Positions 38,801-49,700 of a stretch of 64,000 bases of DNA are shown in pieces (position 1 is the first letter of the stretch; every line of letters starts with the position of its first letter). The notes beneath the pieces were generated by a model. The model made no database searches, was not told where the DNA came from, and was given only the letters and a program-made list of their open reading frames with translations. Both the position numbers and the translations under genes were made by a program. The DNA comes from Trochalopteron elliotii (taxonomy: Eukaryota; Chordata; Aves; Passeriformes; Leiothrichidae): assembly GCA_024734555.1 (NCBI GenBank), contig JANPWX010000108.1:351756-415755 (forward strand), written 5' to 3'.

Positions 38801-39990
38801 CTACAGAGGGTAGCAGATTCTTTTAAAATGGTTACTTTTCTGTCTTAAGCATTATTTAGCTTTGTTTCACTTGTGTTCTCTCAAGCTCTTAGAAATTGCA
38901 AATATCTTTTATGTTCACCTGTCCCTCTGTGACTCCCTCCTTGTTCCCCTTTCTGTAGACAATTCTCTCTTTTCTTCTTCTCTGGCTTAAGGGGAGCTAT
39001 AAATTCCTGAAAGAAAAGGAGAAAGAAAGTGCTATAATTATCAGTGCAGGTACTTATAGCGGGTAGGAACCAGCTGCCTGTGATTGCTAACAGCAGTGTG
39101 GTTGCTCTAAAGTGGAGGAGGAAAAACTTTCTATAACTACCAGTTGCAAGCATAAGCTCTCATTCTAAGACTAAATGAGCTGAGCCAATGCCAAGGACAA
39201 GGAGAGGGAGGTGTTCCCTGTTCTGTGCAAGTAGTTATGGCTCTCTTTAACACTTGGGCAGGAGTGTTGAGGAATACTCCTTTCCATAGGAATTTGCAAT
39301 GCTAAAATTAGTGTGTAACATCCTTTTTTTTTTATTTTTTTTTTTTTTTTACATGAGGGTTTAGAAGACCAGCTTAATCTTAAGGGCTTATGGTTTTCTG
39401 TAAATCTCTTCAACTTCTTGCTTCTTTTTATTTGCACATCTGTATGCATCTTTGCTTGGTAGTTTTTGAGCAAATTATATCTGACAAACAGTTTGTTACA
39501 GTGGGTATGAAGAAATAAAGGATAATAAACGGCAGCTTTATTATGAACACATAAAGAAGACAAAGAAAACCAATTAACTAAATAAGAAAGTGTCACCTAT
39601 TGGACTCAGATGGGACTACAGTACTGTCACTGTGTGATGCTTCAACTTAAGAGATTTTATATTATTCAAAATAGAACCCTCCAACAAATACCATTTCCTT
39701 GTCTCACATCAAAGAAAAGGAAAAAATACAATCAAAAAAATGAAAATGTTTTCTGAAGGGAAACCCTGAAAGCTCTGACTGTGGCTCTGGGTTTTCACTC
39801 TCTCTTTACTTTTCTTTCTTTTCTTCTTCCCTCAGTCCATGAATAGGAAAATAATAAAAGAAAATATTTTTTTTACAAATTTGCAGCTCATTTGGTTCTT
39901 CCTCTATTTGTCCCTTAAAGAGTCCATTATTTTAGTCAAAATAACTATATCCTTCTCTTTGGCATTTTCCTCCTTGAGAATGAACCGTTG
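35806..39990. other. AT-rich non-coding stretch with a T-rich tract
   Basis: No gene is recognised. A T-rich tract at 39324-39350 (27 bases with one A) creates the lysine run in the minus-strand ORF 39171-39596, which is otherwise without family resemblance. Confidence 0.55.
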
Positions 39991-40200
39991 CAATAATTGT
40001 TCCAATGTATGAACACAAGAAAAGAAAAGAAAAAAAAACCCACAACAAAAAACAACTTCAACAAAAACAAAACAAAAAACCCCACCAAAAAAAATCCCAC
40101 AAAACCCCCTCCCAAAAGAAACATCAATTCCATCACTCCCCCCAAAAAATACAGCAATAAAAACAAACAAACAAAACAAAAAAACCAAAAGCAAAAGCCA
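39991..40200. repeat. AC-rich low-complexity tract
   Basis: From about 40010 the plus strand is almost entirely A and C, with units such as CAAAA, ACCCC and CAAACAAACAAA. It is the strand-complement of the GT-rich tracts at 9140-9290 and 46733-46794. Three overlapping ORFs over it encode Lys/Asn/Pro-rich or Phe/Gly/Val-rich low-complexity strings and are artefacts. Confidence 0.85.
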
Positions 40201-42854
40201 GATGTAACCTACATTTCCTGCTACACTTTGGTCGTTTGCTTTTCAGGAATTTATGTAGAGTATGTGTCGATCATCCTTTATCCACCTTGCATGTCATGCT
40301 GCTCCTTATATTCTATTATATAAAAGACAGTGTTTTTCCAAAATATATCCAAAATGAAGATGTATCTTACAGATTGAAGCTGCCTGCTGCTGTGCCTGCT
40401 GTCATTGCTTCTGTCACCAACATAAACGCAAGCAATCAGAGCAACAGTGAGGCAGACAGAAGTGGTGACAAAAGCAATAGGGCTGGGAAAAGAGGTTGCA
40501 GTAATGCCACAGTTGCCATAATTTACCTGTATGGGGAGAGTTCGGCTCATGCACTACTGTATTTTAAAGCCTGGAAAATAAAGTATTGCTTATCTTTTTA
40601 AATTGCTTCTCTTTAGACCTTATGCAGGTTTCTATGCATGTTTAGTTTCCAACATTTCAAGTAGAAGCCAACTTCAGAAAGACTGTTCACAGAGCATTAA
40701 GTTGAAAATCAACATATGCACAGAATTTCTTCCTCATGCAAAAGAAAATCCTTTTATAAACAGAAACACAGTCTGATCAGTCATCTTATATATTAGGTGC
40801 ACATCCTGCACTTTTAGTGAAAGGCTGACAATTTATTCTTCAAAATTTTTGGGCAGAGGTGGGAAGACAGAAACAACATCAGAGCTATGTCACAATGCTG
40901 TAATAACCTCTAAAGGATGCAAATCAGATAAAGAATGCAAACTGGTGCTTAGGGGTTCAAAGTCAGTTAATGAATGCCATTATCTCAGTTTCTCATATTT
41001 TTATGTTAAACTGTTCAATTATAACTTTGGTATAATTTTAGAGATAAATTTAAAAGAGAAATAGATTTTTTAAAATTTTTTTGGATACAGATTCAACTAA
41101 ACTTGGCATCTTAATCTCCCACAAAAATTCTGTGCTTTGTTAAGTGCTGATGAAAAATCTAAACTTGGAAAACTAGACTGAAAACTGATGCAAAAAAGAG
41201 AATATAATAAACTCCCAAGTATGTAACATTTTTTTTGTTTTTTAAGAGGTCTAATAAGAGGTAATTTGAAAATTGTTCATTAGCTGACTGAAGAAGTTCT
41301 AAAGCTTACTTAGTTTTATAGTCCATACCCTGAACTGTCCTGTATTTCAGCCTGGTGATAATGGGGACTTGATTCTTAAACTGTACTGGAAGCAAAATGT
41401 CTGAGTTCCATTTTCAGATGTCCTATGAATGTCCCCATTGCTTTCAGCAAGTCTGAACCTCAATTTTTCATCATTAAAATGGAACATTTTCTTTTCAGTC
41501 TTTTGAAATAAAAAAAGAGGGGGTTTTTATAATGTGCTGCATGATATCTAACACTAAGGATTCATGATCTCAGTATCTACTGGCTCTGCTACAAAAGAGA
41601 AATAACTTTTTAATTATGTTTGAGTTCAATTGAACAGTTTTCAAGTAGCCACCCTGGATGAGATCAATTCTTTTCCTGTTTAGCTGATTTAATTCTACCT
41701 TCCACAAGTCCCATATGGGCAAACAGCCCAGAGGAGCAGCTCTTTTGTAGAGTCTTCCTATTCCTGCTTACTCTGCAAATGGATGAACATAGTTGGCGTG
41801 AGAGTGCAAGGGGAATGCTGTTTCCGTTTCATATAAGCAAGATCTGCTGACTTAGTAAAGATGTAACTGACTGTACTGTGTAAGAAGTTTTCTGTATTTA
41901 GACTACGCAGTAATGGTATGGGTTATTTTCATAACTATACCAACATACAGCTCACTTCCTGCATACTCAGTCCAGGTCATGTTGATTGAAAACCACTTTT
42001 CTGAGTAATGTAACAGCTCATGGTGATAATGTTCCTCTATTACTTTAGAAAATTAAAGAAAATAACTTCAGTCATCACTTCAGTGAAGAATATTAGACTC
42101 CGATATTGCCGAGTGTGTAATCATGGAGTATGTTTTGCATTAACCCCACAATGGTAGAACTGTGTAGGGAAAACAATAGTCCTTGTGAGTACAATTGATT
42201 AGTCATCTCAGGACAGATCTAAGAGTGTGCTTCAGCTAACTTAGTCACCTGCAATGACATAAATTCATGCAGGTGACATTTAGGAAGCTTCCTTAAAGTC
42301 ACAATTTATGTACATTGTGTGGTCACCCCAAAACTGAGACAAGTGAGAGATTCTGTTCAATCACAGATCTTGAAAGAGTAGGGATAGGGGACTAAGCATA
42401 GCAATATTGCCATACATTAAAAAACTTATGATGTGCATGACTCCAAAATAATGTGTTTTTTTCACAAATGAGTATTCTCAGTGATAACTTCTGAAAAACA
42501 GGCAAAAACCAAAATTCCTGAAACCCATAAAAGATGTACCTTCCAAAAGCTTTTTTTGACCTACAGTAACAGTAATAAATCTTTCCACCTTCATCTTTCT
42601 AGCAGGAACAGTAAATCAAAAACTCGGTTAATCAGATACATGTGTTACTGGTATTCTGTTTAGTTTTATTTAATAAACGATCCATAATACCTGCTAACCA
42701 TATAGTATTTTAGGCTGCAGATCCCCTGACTGAATCTAGATGCTAAAAAGATAATTCATTTGGCTGCTTTCCACTTCTTCCTCACTTTGAATGTATTTAT
42801 GGGAAAATTTACTCAGTCAGCATCTTTTCAGTGTTCTTCATCTAGGAAGAATTC
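40201..42854. other. Non-coding stretch, no recognised feature
   Basis: No gene or named repeat is recognised. Overlapping plus and minus ORFs at 40236-40601 and 40278-40550 lie over a somewhat more GC-rich patch but match no family I know. Confidence 0.5.
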
Positions 42855-43041
42855 TTGCTTTAGGCAGAACATTGCCAGTAGGTCAAATGAGGTGATCCCT
42901 CCCATCTGCTCAGATCTGGTAAGGCACATGAGGGGTGCTGTGTAAATTCAAGGGCTCTCAACTACAGGAGAGATATGGACTTATGATAGCAAGTCCAGCA
43001 CAGGACCACAAAGATAATGAAAGGACCAGAGCATTTGTCAC
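42855..43041 (+). mobile_element. CR1 LINE, 5' part of a copy split by an LTR
   Basis: The text matches the C-terminal coding region of CR1 ORF2: AACATTGCCAGTAGGTC, GAGGTGATCCCTCCC, AGCAAGTCCAG and CACAAAGATAATGAA. It stops abruptly at 43041, where an LTR begins, and the same CR1 text resumes at 43576. The last five bases (GTCAC, 43037-43041) are the target duplication. It is heavily diverged and non-functional. Confidence 0.85.
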
Positions 43042-43146
43042 TGTCCTGGGTTGTAGTATAAGATATGCACAAAGTATTCTATCACCATCTTCATGAACTG
43101 TTGAAACCAATTGCTGAAGCAGTGTTCTCCCAGGTTCCTCCTCCCT

Positions 43147-43206
43147 CTTCTGTTAATGGGTCTTCTGTTAAGGTGTCTTTTGTTAATGGGTCTTCTGTTA
43201 ATGGCC
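43147..43206 (+). repeat. 15-bp tandem repeat, four copies, in the LTR
   Basis: Four consecutive imperfect copies of CTTCTGTTAATGGGT start at 43147, 43162, 43177 and 43192. They lie in the upstream (U3) part of the LTR, ahead of the AP-1 sites and TATA box, the position where retroviral LTRs often carry duplicated enhancer units. Confidence 0.9.
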
Positions 43207-43213
43207 TGCTGCA

Positions 43214-43346
43214 TGACTCACAGATAACTCCCTCCAGGAGTTATGTCTCTTTAATGGGCCATCAAGGACTCCCTGTATGACTCATTATCCCATTGTGAGA
43301 TGCTCCGCCCAGGGGGAGGAGCCAAGCATTCTCACCTGGATATAAT
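43214..43346 (+). promoter_or_regulatory. LTR promoter: two AP-1 sites, GC box and TATA box
   Basis: Perfect AP-1 consensus TGACTCA occurs at 43214-43220 and 43278-43284. CCGCCC, an Sp1-type GC box, is at 43305-43310, and TATAAT is at 43341-43346. Spacing fits a polymerase II promoter with a start expected about 30 bases further on, near 43370. This is motif evidence only; activity is unknown. Confidence 0.6.
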
Positions 43347-43575
43347 CTGGGATTTGAGACAGTACAGGGGGCCTTACCCACTGGATTCCCAGAGGATCAG
43401 AGCTACCAGACCTTTCTACGGGATCACTGCTTCCGTCATCACACTCAAGTTGTATTCTGACTCTGTCAGTGGTCTTTTGTATTATTGCATCTATTTTATT
43501 TTACCTTTTTTTCTTCTAATTAAATTGTATTTCTGACTTGGAGCCTCTCACTCGTTTTGCTTTCAAACCACTACA

Positions 43576-43885
43576 GTCACACAAGAAGAAGCTGAGAAAG
43601 ATGGAACTGTTCAGCCTGGTGAAAAAAAGAGGAGATCTCATAATTGTGTGTAAATCTCTGATGGGTAAATAAAGAAGATTGAGCTTTCTTCTCAGTGATT
43701 CTAATGAAAAGAACAAGAGACAACAGGCACAAATTGACATACAATAACATCTGTTTGAACATTTAAAAACCCTTATTTCTAAAGGTTGTTGAAAATGAAT
43801 TTTCCAGAGATGTGGATTCTCCACATTCAAACTCTGCTGGTTAAAACTCTGAGCAACTTGCTGTAGGTGACCTTTCCTCTGAGTG
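43576..43885 (+). mobile_element. CR1 LINE, 3' part of the copy split by an LTR
   Basis: The CR1 text interrupted at 43041 resumes here: GAAGCTGAGAAAGATGGAAC, TGTTCAGCCTGGTGAA, GAGATCTCATAATTGTGTG, TCTGATGGGTAAATAAAG, then ACAAGAGACAACAGGCACAA and finally CAACTTGCTGTAGGTGACC. This is the 3' end region of a CR1 subfamily different from the copy at 24131. It is diverged; the terminal octamer-like tail is not recognisable, so the right edge is approximate. Confidence 0.82.
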
Positions 43886-45462
43886 GTTTCATACTCAATT
43901 AGACACTTTTAATAAAGTCAAACCAATTAACCAACAGGGTATGCATTTATTTGGAACAGAATAGAGCAAGGTTAAATTTGGTGGTGTGTGTTGTTACGAA
44001 TGTGAAATCTGGAAATTGAAATTTGAAACCCAGATTATCTGTGTGTCTGATTTAGTCTATGTTTTTTTTTGCTGGGAACTCTATCCAAAAGCCTCACTTA
44101 TATCCTTTTAGCAAATCTAGATTTTCTTGGAAAAAAATATTAGAATAATCACAAGCAATTTTCCTCTGAAATGTTATATAGAGAGATCCTTATCAGCATG
44201 AACTGCTGTCTCTTCTTTTTCCATCTAAACACTTATTTGTGTCTTTTATTCTACCGGGACCTCTTCTGGCTTTTCATTAAGAATGGACCTATGAGCCTGA
44301 CAAAAGCTATCAAAATTCTCCATTTATATCTCCCTGAAAATACTTTTCACATCTTCCTGACACTCACTGAGAAAGACCAACAAACAAAAAAATTTAGTTA
44401 GGACATCAAAGAATTTCCTTGAGATTCTTCCTACTCAGTGGTATTTCCCAGATTCCTCTTGATACACATGTCATCCTACATAGAAATATGCATACATATG
44501 TATTGACACTCATGCCATTTTGTTCTTGCAGAGAAATCTGCAAAAAGTAATTTCCTGTTACATGGTAACTTGAAGGTCTCCCCACATCTTCCACCATTAT
44601 TTGACTTGACCGTTAGCTAAAGATCTGACAGTTGTTAGGAACAGTCTTTGTAAGTCCTTTGGGTGATAACTGACAAAGCTTTTATAGTGTGCTTTATATT
44701 TATATTCCTTAACATCAGGATATAAAATACCAATTTGTGAAAGCCTATAATTTACTAGGAGATAACAAGTATTCATGTCTTTTATTCATGTATTTTTGCT
44801 TTGAATGCCATAAATCAAACCTGGCACAAGATGAACAAGCAGCTTATTTTAACATGTATGTAGAAAGAGAATTAAAACTGAAGACTATAAATTTTCAAGA
44901 CATTTATGGGACTGTTTTTCTTTGTGACTTTTTTTTTTTTGACAAGGGCTGATTCAAGTGCAGTAACCCAGGACAGAAATGAATGATAAATACATATCCA
45001 GATTTGTGGTTCTTATATTAATGTACAACATTGCTTAATATATAATATATGACAAAATTATAAATTTATAAACATAATTTCTTCAAAGAGATATCCTTGT
45101 GAAAATTTTATCACCATTATGTGCAACAGTCTCTGAAACATTTTTTTGCTGTCACACAACATGTTGCTCAATCCAGTTTAACCTTCTGAGGTACTCTTAG
45201 AAACTGAACTTTATGCCTGGCATAGGGGAACCAAGTTCTTTAGTGGAATATGTTCAGATGTGAGATGCAGGCTGGTAAAATATGTGTACACAAAATTTAG
45301 TTTCAAAAAACTCCGCAGAATCATTGACCCCATAAAAATTAATGAATATTCTCACTCTGCAAAAGAGTTTTAACTAATATTTCTTTATGTTTATATAGAT
45401 AAAGATTTGAACAATGTTTTTAATGTGATTGACTTGTTTTTTATGGTGATAAAATTTGTTTA
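43886..45462. other. AT-rich non-coding stretch, no recognised feature
   Basis: No gene, RNA or repeat family is recognisable. ORFs at 44171-44401 and 44737-44952 have no family resemblance. Confidence 0.55.
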
Positions 45463-45872
45463 ATCCTTTGTTGGGATCCCAAGAACTGGATGTAGCACTT
45501 CAGGTGGGGTTTCACCAGAGGGAAATAGAAGGTCAGTGTCACCTTCCCTGACATCTTGTCCATGCTTTCTGGGCTGAAAGTTCACATCGATGTCTCAGCA
45601 CCCCCAGGCCCTTCTCAGTAGGGAAGCTCTCAATCTGTTCATCTCCCAGCCTGTGTTGATACTGGAGCTTCCCCCAGCCCAGGTGCAACACCTTGCACTT
45701 GGTCTTGTTAAACCTCATGAGATTCTCAAGCTCATCTAGATCCCTCTGGGTGGCATCCTATCCTTCAGGTGTGTCAACTGCACCACTCAGCTTGGTGTCA
45801 CCTGCAAATTTGCTAAGGGTACGCTCGATCCCTTTGTCTAAATCAGTAATGAAGATTTAGTATAAAAAGTTT
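45463..45872 (-). mobile_element. CR1 LINE fragment, lacking its 3' end
   Basis: Read on the minus strand this is the C-terminal part of CR1 ORF2. Plus-strand landmarks are ACTGGATGTAGCACTTCAGG, TTTCTGGGCTG, AACACCTTGCACTTGGTCTT, CTCATCTAGATCCCTCTGGG and CAGCTTGGTGTCACCTGCAA. The last corresponds to the coding region just after the catalytic Asp-Asp box. The element should continue leftwards through the 3' UTR to the ATTCTATGA tail, but the match stops near 45463. It is therefore missing both ends, which points to a later deletion or rearrangement and not simple 5' truncation. Confidence 0.9.
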
Positions 45873-46732
45873 CTGGTAGCATCATTAAATTTTTTGGATT
45901 CACAAAAAAGGTTAAAGCAAAAGAGAGATAACAAGAAAAAAAAACCCACTCAGAATACAGCAATAAATAATAGCAATAACAATGAGGTATTTTCAGGCTT
46001 ATCCACAATGTGAAGTGGCCTGATGAGAGAAATGCATCTCTATCACTCAGGTACAGAATTCAAGCACTCCATGTGATACTTCAAGATTAAGTTCTTTGTC
46101 CTGAGTTTTTCCCAGAATCTCTGGTTCTGTCTTCTAGCAGAATGTCAGGAATGGCAACTTCTTCCTTTTAGAGTCACGATTTGCCTACTTTCCCTATCCT
46201 AAAATGCTTGTCCTTTGTAAACTGTGGTTTCTTTGTTATTTGCCTGACATTTGTTATGATAATAAGAGGTGTATTAGAGCAAAGTTGCATCCAGAATTCA
46301 ACAATGTGCTGTCCATTCAAGTGTGCTTTCTGTCTGTGACCTTCATGCAGCAGCCACTGTCCCACATATCAATGAGTTCACAAGGGGAGTAGATGAAAAG
46401 GGTATAGATGATAAGGATGGAAAAAGATTCAAAGCCAGAATATTTTAAAACTGCATAAAATGCCCATTACTATGGTATATAGGAGTTAGTGAACATCAGA
46501 AGACTGTTCACAGAAGACTGCATGCTGAGAAAGAACATTTTTTTGTAAAGGAAAAGAACCTGCACTGGTTGTTGGTATTTGAAGTGATGCCCACAGAGTT
46601 GACTTTTCAGATCTGTATAAGCTTTCATTAGTTGTCTCATCTCCAAATATTCTTGTTAGTATAGAAGTACTCTGTTTTAAATTTACAGGGTAAAACAAGA
46701 GTAGAGTGAAAATAACCACTTCAGAGCAGATT
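45873..46732. other. Non-coding stretch, no recognised feature
   Basis: Nothing recognisable. Two overlapping ORFs on opposite strands (46174-46365, 46204-46392) have no family resemblance. Confidence 0.5.
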
Positions 46733-46794
46733 TTGTTTTGTTTTACTTTTTTTTTTGTGTGTGTTTTGTTTGTTTTGTTTTTGTTTTTTTTCTT
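46733..46794. repeat. GT-rich low-complexity tract
   Basis: TTTTG and TGTG units make up almost the whole 62 bases on the plus strand, the third strand-asymmetric tract of this type in the window. Confidence 0.8.
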
Positions 46795-49700
46795 GAAGAT
46801 AAATACTTAATTTTGAATTCAGAATGAAGGGGGGAAAAAGAAGAGCTAATGAACGTATATTTCTGGGTGATGTTTCCTTATTTTTGGTGTGAGCTATACA
46901 AAGTATATTGAATTAGTATAGTTCTAGTGTGCCATTTTTCAACTTGCCACTTCTAATTTAACAATAGGTTCTTGTTAAGAGCAGAACGTTTTAAGGAAAT
47001 GTAATTCTTCCCATTGTACTGAGTGGCATTTCTGAGGATAACACAGAAAACTTCTTCCTTTCCTACTTCTATAAACAGCCAGAACAGCGAGCAAGACTAA
47101 CAGTCAGGACTCTTCTTGTGGTTCATTCATATATGTAAGAAAAGACAGAAAGGCATTTGTTATACCCCTTCTGTATATTCTAACCAGCAGTACTGGGCAT
47201 GTTTTTCAGTCAGAAATGGTCTCGGTCTTATTACAATATGGAATGGAAATATTTTTTTTTAAATTTATTCTTTCCATAAACTGATAATAAATGTATATTC
47301 AGCCTGCTATATTTTGGATTTTCAAGTGAAGTCAAAAGAACAAGCTAATTAAGAAAATTTTGTAAAGCTCCTTAGAGGTTCTTTTTCTGAGAACTGTATC
47401 ATTTGGTGCCCTCTGATTTATTAGAAATGTAAGTATTTCATCTTCATAAATACTAACAAAAAGGTATTGAAAAGGTGAGTGATATCAGAAGAAGGCAAAT
47501 CACCCCAAATTAGCTGAAATCTTAAATGCTAGGCTTTTCACATGTCCAGCTTATCAGACTCATATTTAGGATTTTGTACACAGACAATGGCTGTCTCTGA
47601 AGGAATAGATACCATGCTTCCCTGGTCTGCTCTGTCACGGCCAAGTACAGTAAGGAATAACACCTAGTGTATTGTATCTGAGGAAAAAGATGGATATATG
47701 AGATACACTTAATTCAGAAAAAGCTGGAGCATCCTTACAGAACAGTAGAACTGTGACAGCTAAAACAATTTCTAAAACAACTTCTCCTTAAGTGATGTTT
47801 CCTACTTTTTGCAGGAAATACTATTAAGAAAAAAATTACTCAGATTCAGTCCAGAAATTCAAGGTTGGTTTATAGGAAACTTATTTCTTGTATACATAGA
47901 GACTTGCAGTTCAATAATTTGACTTGGTTAAACTTCATGTGGGTGGAGTTCAAATTTACACTTGAAAAGATTGATGAAATAAATTGATCTTTTACATCAT
48001 TTGACAAATATTTCTTTTAGCTCATGTTAAGTAGAAAGTTAGAGGTGGGTTTTTTTTCAGAAGAAACTATAGATTTTTTCACTTTTCTTGCATCACACAG
48101 TAGTGTAAAAATTGTGCCTTTAATGATATGTGAATGTAATCTTTAATACAGCAGTAACTATATCTAAGACTTTATGCTGGAAGACTTATAATTGTGAGGT
48201 AATGAGTTACAAAGAAGGAAAATCAGGATGTGTCTAACCTGCTCTCATAGATTTTCTCTTAAATATGTGACTTTGTGGTTAATGGTACTGTGTAGTGCTT
48301 GAAAAATATCATGTTGGTATTTATTATAACCCTGACTGTTTTTCTCATAAAGTTTGTACTTAGAGAGGATGACGTGTTGGTATACTTCAACATTAAGTTC
48401 TGAATGAATTTTAACTTGCAGCAGGCCTGAATGAATATTCCAAACATCTATAAGGTACTCCAAGCTCTTTACTCCCATTTAATGTAATAGCACTTGAAGG
48501 TATCCAACGCCTTTCAGGATGAGAAGCTGTATTTTATTAAAAATTTGAATAGCTGAAACTGTTGTTGACAAGAAAATATTGCCTGGAGTTTAGCTAGCCT
48601 TGAGAAAATTTAGTTGTCTATACTAAAAATGACATTGTGGCAGAAAACAGGAGATATTTAAACTCTCCTTCAAAGTGTTTCTTTTCTTAGTAATAATGTG
48701 TATTAAGGTAAAGTGTACACAGTATTATTTCCTCAAGAGCTGAGCTACCAATTCTGAAAAAACTTGTGAAACATTAAAGCTAGTGGTAGTGTGCCCTGAG
48801 GAGATTCCTTAAGCAAAAGCACATACAAGCACTTTGAAAACATACTATTTACCATTTAGGCTGTGGAAACATTTTAATTCACATATTTAAAGTGAATTCA
48901 GGGAATAAGAGCAGATGCTTCTTTTTCGCAGTTTAAAGTGTACCATAGCAGATGATTCAGTAGCTTGAATTGCAGATCTTTCATTTCCATCTGAGCTTTT
49001 ATGTATAAAAGCTTGGAAGTGTTTCAACTGTTCAAACCAATTACAATTGCCACTGCTAAATTGAATTTGAATATTGCTTGTTTTAAAGTCAGTTACTTCC
49101 TTCCAGTTGTTTTTGGTTTTTTTTTTCTAGTTTGGAGTGGGTAATATTTCTGCAGTACTACTAAGGTGAATGAAGAAGAAAGTAAATAAATGCACAGATC
49201 AACTCCTTGCACATAACTCTGAAATATTCATTATAAAGAAAAAGAAAGTAGGAAAACGGTGCAGGGAAAGAAAAAAAAAATTAATAAACCCCAGCATTTA
49301 CTGTTTACAGGGATGGTAAGAATATCACCACAACTGCCCTTGAAAATATTAATGTTGGATGAATAAAATGGCAAATTGTCAACAGCATGCCAGTAATTAT
49401 GTCAAATAATTGTTTTTCTTTCATGCAAATAAAAATGGAAATCAACATACTTAACAGAGGATTGTATGCAGTTTAGGAGAGGGATAAATCACTTTGAAAC
49501 AGCTCTGTCTATTTACCCCTAAACTGCAAGTAATTAAACAGTAAATATTTGGATATTTCTGTTGATTCAATCCTTAGGAAAAAATGACTAGCATACCAAA
49601 AAAAAAATCTGTGCTCTCACTTGACTCCACATTCAATTTAATTTTTCCACTGCTTGGCAAAGATATTTAGTTACTAGCTTGCAAATTATAACCATTTTGT

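Larger units (their letters stand above)
43042..43575 (+). mobile_element. Solo LTR (ERVL-type), inserted in CR1
   Basis: A 534-base element begins TGTCCTGGGTTGTAG and ends CCACTACA. It is flanked on both sides by an exact GTCAC (43037-43041 and 43576-43580). TG...CA ends plus a 5-base duplication are standard for LTR retrotransposons, and 5 bases is the usual size for the ERVL class. Sense orientation is shown by a GC box (CCGCCC, 43305-43310), a TATA box (TATAAT, 43341-43346) and a polyadenylation signal ATTAAA (43519-43524) in the right order. Two perfect AP-1 sites TGACTCA lie upstream. No internal retroviral genes are present, so it is a solo LTR. ORFs inside it, including one spanning a 15-base tandem repeat, are not genes. 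Confidence 0.92.

Noticed and set aside
39171..39596. Minus-strand 141-codon ORF, the longest in the window
   Set aside because: It runs through a T-rich tract that supplies a lysine run, and the remainder resembles nothing recognisable.
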